From Candidatus Mcinerneyibacterium aminivorans (lineage in GTDB: Bacteria > Macinerneyibacteriota > Macinerneyibacteria > Macinerneyibacteriales > Macinerneyibacteriaceae), in contig VSIX01000058.1 of NCBI GenBank assembly GCA_008086245.1, forward strand, positions 27,517 to 91,516: DNA of 64,000 nucleotides. Direction: 5' to 3'. Below, in pieces: positions 38,015-46,323 of this stretch. The translations under genes were made by a program, and so were the position numbers. The first letter of the stretch is position 1. Every line of letters starts with the position of its first letter. Below the pieces are notes generated by a model that made no database searches, was not told where the DNA came from, and saw only the letters and a program-made list of their open reading frames with translations.

Positions 38015-38890
38015 TTATTCTCCTCTAGTTGATAGATTCACGGCAAGCGATTCCATTTCCAATCCTGTCATCGGAGACCCAATATCTTTAGATATTTCAG
38101 CTAAAATATCAGAGTTGTTATAATTAATTACTGCATTAACAATAGCTTCAGCCATCTTTCTGGGTTCCTTGGATTTGAATATTCCGGATCCGACAAAAAT
38201 TCCATCAGCTCCCATCAGCATCATCAAAGCTGCATCAGCAGGAGTAGCAACTCCTCCAGCTGCAAAATTAACTACAGGTAGTCTTTTTATTTTTTTTACT
38301 TTTTTGATCAGTTCAAAAGAAACACCTAGATTTGATGCTTTATTTTTAAGTAAATTTTCATCAATTCCTTCAAGCATTTTTATTTCTCTATTTATAGTTT
38401 TCATATGTTTTACCGCTTCTACAATATTACCTGTCCCGGCCTCTCCCTTTGTTCTAATCATTACAGCACCTTCTTCTATTCTTCTTAAAGCTTCTCCCAG
38501 ATTTCTTGCTCCACAAACAAAAGGAACACTAAATTCGCTTTTTTGAATATGATCATTTTCATCAGCAGGTGTTAAGACTTCACTTTCATCAATAAAATCC
38601 ACACCCAGAGATTCAAGAATCATTGCTTCTGCAAAATGACCTATTCTTACCTTAGCCATAACGGGAATGCTTACTGTTTGCATTATTTCCTTGATGATTT
38701 TAACATCACTCATTCTTGCAACTTCTCCCTCTTTTCTAATATCAGCAGGAACCTTTTCAAGTGCCATTACAGCGCATGCTCCCGCCTTTTCAGCAATCTT
38801 AGCCTCTTTGGAGTTAGTTACATCCATAATTACACCATTCTTAAACATTTTAGCAAAATCCTTATTAACTTTCACTCTTTTTGAACCCAT
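38015..38890 (-). CDS. pdxS: pyridoxal 5'-phosphate synthase lyase subunit
   Basis: PdxS makes PLP from ribose 5-phosphate, glyceraldehyde 3-phosphate and ammonia. This 291-residue TIM-barrel protein has [44 protein letters not shown], and the phosphate loops [16 protein letters not shown] and [15 protein letters not shown] 38890 follows AAAGGAG; the in-frame ATG at 38905 lacks a site. Transcription comes from a strong promoter overlapped by putative PdxR boxes. Confidence 0.97.
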   Translation of the reverse strand: MGSKRVKVNKDFAKMFKNGVIMDVTNSKEAKIAEKAGACAVMALEKVPADIRKEGEVARMSDVKIIKEIMQTVSIPVMAKVRIGHFAEAMILESLGVDFIDESEVLTPADENDHIQKSEFSVPFVCGARNLGEALRRIEEGAVMIRTKGEAGTGNIVEAVKHMKTINREIKMLEGIDENLLKNKASNLGVSFELIKKVKKIKRLPVVNFAAGGVATPADAALMMLMGADGIFVGSGIFKSKEPRKMAEAIVNAVINYNNSDILAEISKDIGSPMTGLEMESLAVNLSTRGE

Positions 38891-38965
38891 TAAAACTCCT
38901 TTCATTTTTATATTTTATATTTCATCCAATTATGCTATTATTTATATGAATTGTTTGCAAGTTTC

Positions 38966-39010
38966 TAATACATTATAGTTTTTGTATTACTATTGTCAAG
39001 GAGTGTATTA
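38966..39010. promoter_or_regulatory. putative PdxR operator: three TGTATTA boxes
   Basis: TAATACA at 38966-38972, TGTATTA at 38983-38989 and TGTATTA at 39004-39010. The two direct copies are 21 bp apart (two helical turns) and the third is inverted. The last overlaps the regulator's own start codon. This is the layout expected for a MocR/PdxR dimer controlling both divergent genes. AT-richness makes chance possible. Confidence 0.5.
38972..38999 (-). promoter_or_regulatory. pdxST promoter
   Basis: On the minus strand, consensus TTGACA (38999-38994), 16-bp spacer, and consensus TATAAT (38977-38972). One TGTATTA-type box lies within the spacer and another overlaps the -10, so a bound regulator would block or remodel this promoter. 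Confidence 0.8.
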
Positions 39011-40290
39011 TGTCAAAGTATAAAAAAATATATAAAGATTTAAGGAATAAAATTGAAAATAGAGAATATAAACCCGGAAATAAAATTCCTTCAATGCGTA
39101 AACTGGCAGAAGAATACGGCTGCAATAAACTAATTGTAAAAAAAGCTTTTGATCTTCTTAAAGACAACAATTTAATTGAAAAAAAAATCGGCAAGGGAAG
39201 TTTTGTGAAGTTTCCCGAAAAGATAAATAGTAAAAAAAATATTTTTGATTTTACAACTTCTTATATAACAGAAGACTTTTTCCCATACAAAAAGGTTAGC
39301 AAACTTATAAATAATTTGATCGATAAAGAAAAGTCCAGTATCTTTTCCCAAAGTAACATCAAGGGGGATAAAAATCTCATAAATGTTCTTGCAAATAAAT
39401 ATAACCTCCCCCAAAAAAATATGATTATAATATCAGGAGCCCAGCAGGGAATTGATCTTTCCAGAAAGATTCTCAACCTTAGATTTAGTGAAAATATTAT
39501 TTTTGAGGATCCAACCTACTCAGGAGCGATATCCCTATTTCGACCTAAAATTTTTGTAACATTAGAGAATGATGGCCCTTCAATCAATGAACTTAAACAA
39601 AAAATAAATAAAAAAATTAAATCTTTTTATACGATTCCCATTATACATAACCCTACAGGAATAAATTACAGTCCTGAAAAGAAAAAAATAATTGCCAGTT
39701 TGGCCCAAAAATATAATTTTTATATCATAGAAGATGACTATCTTTCTGATTTTTCGGAAAATAATACAAAAAGATTTGTAGATATTATTCCAGATAAAAC
39801 AATTTTTATAAAATCTCTATCTAAAATCACAGCTCCGGGTATAAGACTGGGGTTTTTAGTAGCCCCCGACTCTCTTGTTAATAAATTTCTAAACGCTAAA
39901 TTTTCCTCGGACATAATGTCATCAACATTTATGCAAAAATTTTTAAATATTTTTATAAAAAGTGGTTTGTTTGATAAACATATACATTACTGTAAAACTA
40001 TTATTGATAAAAGAAAAAACGTTCTTAAAGAACTTATAAACAACTATCCATTTCTTAATATTAGCAATTCTCAGGAAGGTTATAATTTATGGATAAAATC
40101 AGATAAACCTATTAATTTAACCAATCCGCCGTGGGCAGATGGCTCGAACTTCTCATTTTCAAAAGAATATCAGGATTATTTTAGAATTTCTTTTATGGGC
40201 ATTAAAGAGAACAACTTTGAGAACAGTATTAAATATCTAAAAACGATTTTTGATGGCATTGAAGAAGAGTCTGACCAGCTGGTATTTTAA
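39010..40290 (+). CDS. pdxR: MocR-type GntR regulator with aminotransferase domain (PdxR-like)
   Basis: This 426-residue protein has an N-terminal GntR winged helix (YKPGNKIPSMRKLAEEYGCN, IEKKIGKGSFVKF) and a fold-type I aminotransferase domain (IIISGAQQGIDLSRKIL, IPIIHNPTGINYSPEKK, IEDDYLSDF, and the PLP Lys in FIKSLSKITAPGIRLG). Divergent placement from pdxST with shared boxes identifies it as the likely PLP sensor PdxR, which typically activates pdxST and represses itself when PLP is low. AAGGAG precedes the ATG. Confidence 0.85.
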   Translation: MSKYKKIYKDLRNKIENREYKPGNKIPSMRKLAEEYGCNKLIVKKAFDLLKDNNLIEKKIGKGSFVKFPEKINSKKNIFDFTTSYITEDFFPYKKVSKLINNLIDKEKSSIFSQSNIKGDKNLINVLANKYNLPQKNMIIISGAQQGIDLSRKILNLRFSENIIFEDPTYSGAISLFRPKIFVTLENDGPSINELKQKINKKIKSFYTIPIIHNPTGINYSPEKKKIIASLAQKYNFYIIEDDYLSDFSENNTKRFVDIIPDKTIFIKSLSKITAPGIRLGFLVAPDSLVNKFLNAKFSSDIMSSTFMQKFLNIFIKSGLFDKHIHYCKTIIDKRKNVLKELINNYPFLNISNSQEGYNLWIKSDKPINLTNPPWADGSNFSFSKEYQDYFRISFMGIKENNFENSIKYLKTIFDGIEEESDQLVF

Positions 40291-40294
40291 TTTA

Positions 40295-40942
40295 TCATTT
40301 CCATTCAATATTATCATTTTTAATTTTAACTTTTCTCATATATATATCATTTTTGATCATGTTCAATAATACTGAAGAAATTTTATGGGGGCTAATTAAG
40401 GTTTCCTTTTTAGGAGTTTTGGGCATTTTATCAGTTAAGGGAGTATCCACTATTCCAGGGAATATTTCAGTTACCCTTATTTTTGTTCTTGCTATCTCTT
40501 TTTCAAGCACTTCAAAAAAACCTCTGAGGGCAAACTTAAAACTGCAGTACAATGCTCCGCTGTAAAAACCCCGAAGACCTGAAATAGAATTAATGTTTAT
40601 TATCCATCCACATTTTTTCCTTTTATAGTTCTTAACTATTTCTTTTAATATTTTAACAGGTGTCCTTAAATTGTCATTGTAGGACCTGTCAAATTCATCC
40701 ATGCTGATATCCTCTATATTCCCATAATAACCCTGACCAATACAGTTGATAAAAATATTAGAATCTTTTTTTCCAATATCTTCATCAATATCGATAAATT
40801 CCACCTCACTATCAAAATTCATGCTGTTAAATTTATCTCTATTTCTCCCCATAACAACTACTTTATAATGAGATGAGAGTTTTTTTACTATTGAACTACC
40901 TATTCCACCTGTACCGCCTGCAACAATTATTCTTTTATTCAT
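40295..40942 (-). CDS. short-chain dehydrogenase/reductase
   Basis: This 215-residue SDR has the nucleotide-binding VAGGTGGIGSSIVKKL, FINCIGQG (the NxxG step), catalytic Ser in INSISGL, and the YxxxK pair in ALYCSFKFALRGF. The substrate is unknown. ATG 40942 is chosen over in-frame TTG 40960. It overlaps the fusion gene's last codons, making it the last gene of the long envelope operon. Confidence 0.9.
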   Translation of the reverse strand: MNKRIIVAGGTGGIGSSIVKKLSSHYKVVVMGRNRDKFNSMNFDSEVEFIDIDEDIGKKDSNIFINCIGQGYYGNIEDISMDEFDRSYNDNLRTPVKILKEIVKNYKRKKCGWIININSISGLRGFYSGALYCSFKFALRGFFEVLEKEIARTKIRVTEIFPGIVDTPLTDKMPKTPKKETLISPHKISSVLLNMIKNDIYMRKVKIKNDNIEWK

Positions 40943-40947
40943 AAATA

Positions 40948-42717
40948 TCAATCCATACAAATATAAATTTTATTTTCATTAAAATTCTTCATTAATTCGT
41001 TTTTTATCTTATCATAAATGTTATCTCTAAGTTTTTTCGAATATCTGTACATCGATTTTTCCTTCTTTAAATCTTTTAGAACCGATGTTGGCTCATTATT
41101 TTTTATAGTTTTATATACCTTCTTCGGCATTCTCAAGACACCAACAGATATTGAAAAGAGATTTTTCTCATCAATAATATTTGAAATCTTTTTTATTATC
41201 GATTTATAATCCTTATAATAATTTTCATAATATATAATCGGATCAAAATGAACTGAAATAGTCTTATTACTATCATTTAAAGCTCTTAAAGCCTGTAATC
41301 TTTGCTTCAGGTTGGCTGTATTTTTTTCATTTCTGGTAATAATCTTCTGGGGAGTAATACTATAAGCTATAATGATGTTGGAAGCTAAATCCATATCAAT
41401 TAGGTGACTGTAATTGATTGATTTAGTGCGGAATTCAATTAATACATTTTTAATATCTTTAATCTTTTCTGAAAAATATTTTACATTTTCTGTTATCTTA
41501 TCAAATGCAAGTGCATCACAAAAATCTCCAAAATAAAATATTATTTTTTTATCTTCATGATTCTGGATAAATTTTTTCATCCGGGACCATATATATTCCT
41601 TGTTGGCAAATATTACAATATCATCACTTCGAAACCACCCTTTCAGATAACAGTAGGAACAATTAAAGGGACAGTTATAACCATTAGTAACCGATACATT
41701 AATAAATTCCTTTCTGCCGTATTTTGGTGGTTTATGTTTGATAACACTTCCTTTTTTATTTGCGATAAAAATATTACTATAGTTTCTTTTAATTTTGTAC
41801 TGAAAATAATCTAGATAATTTTCAACAGTAACAGTTTCATAGCCTGAAAATTTTTCAGTATATCTTTTTTTGTTTTTTATGTTTTCTTCAATAAATAAAA
41901 AACCTTTGTTTTTATTCTTTTTTTCATCTTTTAATACCTTTTTATTATTAAAATAATTATTTATAGATTTGTTGTAGTTTATTTTTATTTTATTATATAT
42001 TTGATTTCGCTCAGTAAAACTAAACTTATTGCTGCTAAGATAACTGCTTAATTTATTTACATCACTTATATTTTTTAATGAAAAATCAATATGTTTATAA
42101 ATTTCAAGAGAGTATTTACCCCTGCCCAATTCTTGAAAATATGAAATATTACTCACAAAATAATTATACAATGCGTTTGCTGCTTCAAGATTATCACTTT
42201 TATTTATATTATCATTATAGTCACTTACCGATTTTAAAATCATAAGCGGAATTGAATATTTATCACAAAAAAATGCTACAAAATACCCCTCCATATCTAC
42301 CAGATCTCCAAAATATTTCCACTTTTTTTTGTTTCCCTTTTGTAAGTATAAAACAGTAAGCAAATCACGTTCTTGATCCAGTACTATATCGGTATCAATC
42401 GGAGGTCTTAAAACCTTCGTTTCATTTAAATTTATGTTTGTAACAGTTTTTATAGAATAAACTCTATTTTTTTCTAAATTCTTTTGGATGGAACCGGCTA
42501 TACCCAGATTAATGATAAAATCAATTTTATATTCTTTTTTTAAAAAATACAAAGAATCCAGAAGGTTTAGAGGGCCCTCTGTTTTATTGACAAATAGATA
42601 ATAATTTATGTTATTTTTCTTATATAAAAAAAGTTTATTTGATATTTTTTCTGTTTCTAAATTAGAAATAAACGGTTTAATTTCAAAATAATTTTCAAAA
42701 ACAAGAAAAAAATTCAT
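40948..42717 (-). CDS. fusion of MTA/SAH-nucleosidase-like domain and spore-photoproduct-lyase-like radical SAM domain
   Basis: This 589-residue protein has two enzymes in one chain. Residues 1-195 resemble the nucleoside phosphorylase/MTAN fold: INLGIAGSI (phosphate-loop-like), VDMEGYFVAFFCDKYSIPL with Glu143, and LKSVSDYND with Asp166, the catalytic acid position. Residues about 330-589 are SPL-like radical SAM: NGYNCPFNCSYCYLKGWF with Cys349, 353 and 356 (CX3CX2C), then KKIIFYFGDFCDALAFD and VHFDPIIYYENYYKDY. The middle is a helical linker. MTAN is known to cleave 5'-deoxyadenosine, the inhibitory by-product of radical SAM reactions, so the fusion may clear its own product. Target of the radical domain unknown. 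It overlaps pth by 4 bp. Confidence 0.8.
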   Translation of the reverse strand: MNFFLVFENYFEIKPFISNLETEKISNKLFLYKKNNINYYLFVNKTEGPLNLLDSLYFLKKEYKIDFIINLGIAGSIQKNLEKNRVYSIKTVTNINLNETKVLRPPIDTDIVLDQERDLLTVLYLQKGNKKKWKYFGDLVDMEGYFVAFFCDKYSIPLMILKSVSDYNDNINKSDNLEAANALYNYFVSNISYFQELGRGKYSLEIYKHIDFSLKNISDVNKLSSYLSSNKFSFTERNQIYNKIKINYNKSINNYFNNKKVLKDEKKNKNKGFLFIEENIKNKKRYTEKFSGYETVTVENYLDYFQYKIKRNYSNIFIANKKGSVIKHKPPKYGRKEFINVSVTNGYNCPFNCSYCYLKGWFRSDDIVIFANKEYIWSRMKKFIQNHEDKKIIFYFGDFCDALAFDKITENVKYFSEKIKDIKNVLIEFRTKSINYSHLIDMDLASNIIIAYSITPQKIITRNEKNTANLKQRLQALRALNDSNKTISVHFDPIIYYENYYKDYKSIIKKISNIIDEKNLFSISVGVLRMPKKVYKTIKNNEPTSVLKDLKKEKSMYRYSKKLRDNIYDKIKNELMKNFNENKIYICMD

Positions 42718-43304
42718 TTTGTATTACTATCTAAATTTATCTGTATACCGTTACACACAGACATAGCTTTTTGGAGCCTATCATTTAATACGTGTTTCAA
42801 GCCCCTTTCAGCATGTTCAAAAACTTCTATCAAAGTTTCCAGCTCTTTATCTTCAAAAACATCCAGCACATACTCCGATAAATCTGCAGACAAATTGTCA
42901 GGATTTTTTATTCCAATTCGTATCCTTGGAAATTTTTGACTTTCATAAACATTTATTATTGATTTTATACCGTTATGACCACCGCTGGAACCGCTATCTC
43001 TAATCCTGAGAGTTCCAAGGGGTAGATCTACATCATCATAAACAACTATAAAATTTTCAAAATCATTATAATCATTTTGAAGTTCATACAGTATTTTACC
43101 CGACAAATTCATAAATGTTTGTGGTTTGATTAAACGAACATTTTTGTGAAATAATTTACCTTCAATTACTCGATAGCTGGATCTATCTTTTTCTTTCTGA
43201 TTCAAGTATTTATCATTCAGGTAATCTAAAAAAAGAAACCCGGCATTATGCCGGGTATTAATATATTTTATGCCAGGATTTCCCAATCCTATTATATAAT
43301 ACAT
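42714..43304 (-). CDS. pth: peptidyl-tRNA hydrolase
   Basis: Pth recycles peptidyl-tRNA dropped by ribosomes. This 196-residue protein has GLGNPGIKYINTRHNAGF with the catalytic His in RHNAGF, LIKPQTFMNLSG, VVYDDVDLPLG with the catalytic Asp, and SGGHNGIKSI. It follows rplY with no gap. The codons for NTRHNAGFLFL also spell a GC-rich hairpin followed by a U-run (separate entry). Confidence 0.97.
   Translation of the reverse strand: MYYIIGLGNPGIKYINTRHNAGFLFLDYLNDKYLNQKEKDRSSYRVIEGKLFHKNVRLIKPQTFMNLSGKILYELQNDYNDFENFIVVYDDVDLPLGTLRIRDSGSSGGHNGIKSIINVYESQKFPRIRIGIKNPDNLSADLSEYVLDVFEDKELETLIEVFEHAERGLKHVLNDRLQKAMSVCNGIQINLDSNTK
43228..43256 (-). terminator. intragenic terminator-like hairpin within pth
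   Basis: On the minus strand, ACCCGGC, loop ATAAT, GCCGGGT (43256-43238) is followed by TTCTTTTTTT. It is formed by pth codons 16-25, in the conserved NTRHNAGF region. It could cause partial termination, lowering expression of pth and the genes after it. Confidence 0.5.
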
Positions 43305-43994
43305 TTACTTTTCTTCTTCGCTTTCTTCCTCAGGAACTTCTTCTCCTTCTTCTCCTTCTTCAGGTAGTTCTTCTCCTTCAACTTCTGGTAGTTCTTCACC
43401 TTCTTCAAGAACAAGTTCTTCTTCTTCCTCTTCCTCTTCTTCTTCAGTAGGTAGAACGATATTCGCAACGAGCTGATCTTCTTCTTCCAAGATTTCAACA
43501 TCATCACTTACTTCAATATCGCCCACAACTATAGAATCACCAATATCAAGTTCTGAAACATCAACTTCAATTCTTGGTGGAAGATTCTTAGGTAAGCTTT
43601 CAATCAATAATTCATCAAGCTGCTGAGCAAGGATTCCGCCTTCTTTAACTCCTTCAGCTAATCCGATAAGTTCAACAGGAACGGATATCTTCAATGGTTT
43701 ATCCATATCGATTTCAAGAAAATCAATATGAATTACATTATCATAAACCGGATCCCTTTGTATTTTTTTTATAATTGCTTCCTTTTTCCAATCCTCTGTT
43801 TTTAAATCAAGCAGCACATTAACACCATCGGGATTTTCCAGAAGCTTATCAAAATCACTGTAATTAACTTTAAGAGATTCATTATCGCCTCTACCGTAAA
43901 TTACTGCAGGAATAACTTCTTTCTTCCTCATTCTTCGGCTGGCGTTTTTTCCTTTTTCTTTTCTTTTTTCTAAGTTTAATTCTAACTTTTTCAT
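43305..43994 (-). CDS. rplY: ribosomal protein bL25 (Ctc form) with acidic tail
   Basis: bL25 binds 5S rRNA. This 229-residue protein is the long Ctc form: the N-terminal L25 domain (KGKNASRRMRKKEVIPAVIYG, then VIHIDFLEIDMDKPLKISVP) and the Ctc beta domain (LPKNLPPRIEVDVSELDIGDS). The last ~45 residues are almost all Glu, Pro, Val, Leu and Gly (runs of E), an unusual acidic tail. AAGGAG overlaps the end of glmU. Position between glmU and pth is conserved in many bacteria. Confidence 0.95.
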   Translation of the reverse strand: MKKLELNLEKRKEKGKNASRRMRKKEVIPAVIYGRGDNESLKVNYSDFDKLLENPDGVNVLLDLKTEDWKKEAIIKKIQRDPVYDNVIHIDFLEIDMDKPLKISVPVELIGLAEGVKEGGILAQQLDELLIESLPKNLPPRIEVDVSELDIGDSIVVGDIEVSDDVEILEEEDQLVANIVLPTEEEEEEEEEELVLEEGEELPEVEGEELPEEGEEGEEVPEEESEEEK

Positions 43995-43995
43995 C

Positions 43996-44979
43996 TTACT
44001 CTCCTTCCTGTACTAAAATATTTTTCCTAATATCTTTATTTATATATTTAAATTCAATAGAACTATTCTTATCAATTTTGCAATTTTCCAGATATACATA
44101 GGGTCCTACCGTAGAATTGCTTTTTATTTCTACATAATCCTTTATATATACAGGTGCTTTAATCTCAACATCGCTATCACAAATCAGCTCTCCCTCAAGT
44201 ATAACAGAATCAGGATTGTTAATAGTAACACCTTTTTTCATTAATTCCTTTAAATACCTATTTTTATAGTAATTATTTGCCTTTGATAGATGATATCTTG
44301 AATTTACACCTATACACTCCTGAGAATTTTTATATTTATATCCATCTACATATAAATCATCTTCTATCATAAGCTTAAAAATATCTGTAAGATAATATTC
44401 ATTTTGCTTATTATTATTTTCCAGTTCATCCAGATATTTTTCGGTATATCTTTTTTTTATGATATACACACCAGTATTTATTTCATTAATTTTCCTTTGT
44501 TTTTCTGTAGCATCCTTCTGTTCAACAATTCCCTCGATAAGATTCTTTTTATTTCTGATTATTCTACCATATCCTGTTGGATTTTCGATTTCGGTAGTTA
44601 AAATTCCGGCATCCAGATCGTTCTTTTTAACAAAATCAATAAATTTGTGCATTTTTTTAAAATCAAGCAAAGGAACATCTCCTGGCAAAACCATAACAAA
44701 TTCATCATTCTTAAAATTTTTAAAATCAACCTGTTTCAAAGCATGTCCCGTACCAAGCTGTTTTTTCTGTTCAAAAAAATAACATCCTTTGTCCTCTAAT
44801 TCTTTTTTAATCAATTCTCCTTTATAACCGTAGATAACAGATTTGTTTTTTATATTTATTTCTTCAAGTATTTCATAGATATGTTTTATCATAGACCTGC
44901 CGCAAACTTCGAATAACACTTTGGGTTTTTCGGATTTCATACGTGTACCTTTACCGGCTGCAAGAATTACTCCAAGCAT
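43996..44979 (-). CDS. glmU: UDP-N-acetylglucosamine pyrophosphorylase domain (short GlmU)
   Basis: This 327-residue protein has the uridyltransferase Rossmann domain: LAAGKGTRMKSEKPK, QKKQLGTGHALKQ, VMVLPGDVPLL, GYGRIIRNKKN and EINTGVYIIKK. Typical GlmU has ~450 residues with a full left-handed beta-helix acetyltransferase; here only about 80 residues of hexapeptide-like sequence remain (VILEGELICDSDVEIKAPVY, VGPYVYLENCKI) before the stop. The acetyl-transfer residues are absent, so glucosamine-1-phosphate acetylation must be done by another protein. Position after spoVG supports orthology with the GlmU N-terminal half. Confidence 0.85.
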   Translation of the reverse strand: MLGVILAAGKGTRMKSEKPKVLFEVCGRSMIKHIYEILEEINIKNKSVIYGYKGELIKKELEDKGCYFFEQKKQLGTGHALKQVDFKNFKNDEFVMVLPGDVPLLDFKKMHKFIDFVKKNDLDAGILTTEIENPTGYGRIIRNKKNLIEGIVEQKDATEKQRKINEINTGVYIIKKRYTEKYLDELENNNKQNEYYLTDIFKLMIEDDLYVDGYKYKNSQECIGVNSRYHLSKANNYYKNRYLKELMKKGVTINNPDSVILEGELICDSDVEIKAPVYIKDYVEIKSNSTVGPYVYLENCKIDKNSSIEFKYINKDIRKNILVQEGE

Positions 44980-45020
44980 AACATATCCCTTTTTATTTTT
45001 TATTCACAGAAAAAAAAAGA

Positions 45021-45092
45021 CTGGGCTGGGTGGATTCGAACCACCGAATGCAGGAGTCAAAGTCCTGTGCCTTGCCACTTGGCGACAGCCCA
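45021..45092 (-). tRNA. tRNA-Gln (anticodon TTG)
   Basis: The minus strand folds as a cloverleaf: acceptor TGGGCTG/CAGCCCA, D arm with AAGTGGCAAGGC, anticodon loop CTTTGAC with TTG, and T arm GTGG TTCGAAT CCAC. The discriminator is G, and CCA is not encoded. It lies between spoVG and glmU in the same direction and is probably processed from the operon transcript. Confidence 0.95.
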
Positions 45093-45104
45093 TATATATA
45101 ATTG

Positions 45105-45458
45105 TTATTCTGTTTCTTCTATTCCTTCTGTTTCTTCTTCTTCTTCAGCGTCTTCAGCTGCAGTTGGTCCTGCTGCTGTTTCTGATTCAAGTTCTTCTTT
45201 TCTTTTTTCAACAGCTTCATCATAAGCTTTAAAAACTTTTTCTTCGATGTATTCTCTCATGTCATTATTAATTGGATGTGCGATATCCTGGAAAGTACCA
45301 TCATTTCTTCGTCTACTAGGCATTGCTACAAATCTTCCCTTATTTCCATCAATAACTTTCATTCCTCTTACAACAAAATCATCATCAAAAGTAACGGTAA
45401 CAAAAGCTTTCAACTTTTCGTTATCTCTTAAATAAATTCTAACATCTGTAATTTCCAT
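45105..45458 (-). CDS. spoVG: SpoVG, RNA/DNA-binding regulator, with acidic tail
   Basis: SpoVG is a small nucleic-acid-binding regulator found in Firmicutes, spirochaetes and others. This 117-residue protein has MEITDVRIYLRDNEKLKAFV, FVVRGMKVIDGNKGRFVAMP, SRRRNDGTFQDIAHPIN and EYIEEKVFKAYDEA, nearly diagnostic. A C-terminal extension rich in Glu and Ala (from about residue 93) makes a disordered acidic tail. ATG 45458 has AAGGGTGAT upstream; GTG 45467 is within that site. Confidence 0.96.
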   Translation of the reverse strand: MEITDVRIYLRDNEKLKAFVTVTFDDDFVVRGMKVIDGNKGRFVAMPSRRRNDGTFQDIAHPINNDMREYIEEKVFKAYDEAVEKRKEELESETAAGPTAAEDAEEEEETEGIEETE

Positions 45459-45474
45459 CCAGATCACCCTTTCT

Positions 45475-46323
45475 TCAATATTCGAATTCTGCTAATTCTA
45501 ACCAATACCAACTACTCTGCAATTCTTTCATTGCCTCTAAAGCTTTGGTTCTACTATCATAAACAGCAAAAACGGAAGATCCACTTCCGCTCATCGACGC
45601 TGCTGAAGCTCCATATTTAATAAAATCCTCTTTTAATTGCTTTACTTGAGGGTATTTATCAAATACAAGTTGCTCGAACCTGTTAAAAAGATTTTGATAA
45701 ACACATTCAAAATCTCTTCTTTTCAAGCAACGCAGAAGTATACTACTATCTTTACGCTTATCTGTCAACAAAAAATTTGAATTTTTGTAAGCCCACCTGC
45801 TGCTAATCAATTTATTTGGATACCCGATAAGTAAATAATCTTTAAATTTATAGGGAAGCATGTCAATTTTTTCACCTATTCCTCCTACACGGGCTAATCC
45901 CTTCCTGTATAAAAAGGGTATATCTGCACCCAGTTCGGACACGGATTTGATAAATTTATCATTAAATGAAAAATTATTTATTTTTTCCAGTCCTCTTAAT
46001 ACAGCTGCTCCATCTGCACTGCTTCCTCCAAGACCTGCCCCCACCGGAATATTTTTTTCAATTTTAATATCATAACCCTCACTTAAACTGAAGTAATCAT
46101 TATAATATTTTATTATTTTTACTGCTATATTTTTTTCTTTAGGAACAATATTTTTATCCATTTCTAGTTTTATTCTGCTATCATTACGCTTTTTTATATA
46201 TACTTTATCATGAATAGAAACAGTTTGCATAAGGCTGTCTATCTCATGATAACCATCGCTTCTTTTCCTTTTTATCTCAAAGAAAATGTTTATTTTAGCA
46301 TATGCATTTATACATTCACTCAT
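45475..46323 (-). CDS. ispE: 4-diphosphocytidyl-2-C-methyl-D-erythritol kinase
   Basis: IspE phosphorylates CDP-methylerythritol in the MEP isoprenoid pathway. This 282-residue GHMP kinase has AYAKINIFFEIKRKRSDGYH, the ATP loop PVGAGLGGSSADGAAVLRGL, SELGADIPFLY and ASMSGSGSSVFAVYD. It overlaps the LolB-like gene by 8 bp and lies 16 bp before spoVG. Other MEP genes are not in the window. Confidence 0.96.
   Translation of the reverse strand: MSECINAYAKINIFFEIKRKRSDGYHEIDSLMQTVSIHDKVYIKKRNDSRIKLEMDKNIVPKEKNIAVKIIKYYNDYFSLSEGYDIKIEKNIPVGAGLGGSSADGAAVLRGLEKINNFSFNDKFIKSVSELGADIPFLYRKGLARVGGIGEKIDMLPYKFKDYLLIGYPNKLISSRWAYKNSNFLLTDKRKDSSILLRCLKRRDFECVYQNLFNRFEQLVFDKYPQVKQLKEDFIKYGASAASMSGSGSSVFAVYDSRTKALEAMKELQSSWYWLELAEFEY

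Noticed and set aside
38169-38978. Plus-strand open frames opposite pdxS
   Set aside because: Low-complexity antisense readings of a highly conserved gene.
43292-45232. Lys-rich and Leu-rich open frames opposite the rplY and spoVG tails
   Set aside because: They are shadows of the Glu-codon repeats in other frames, with no ribosome sites.
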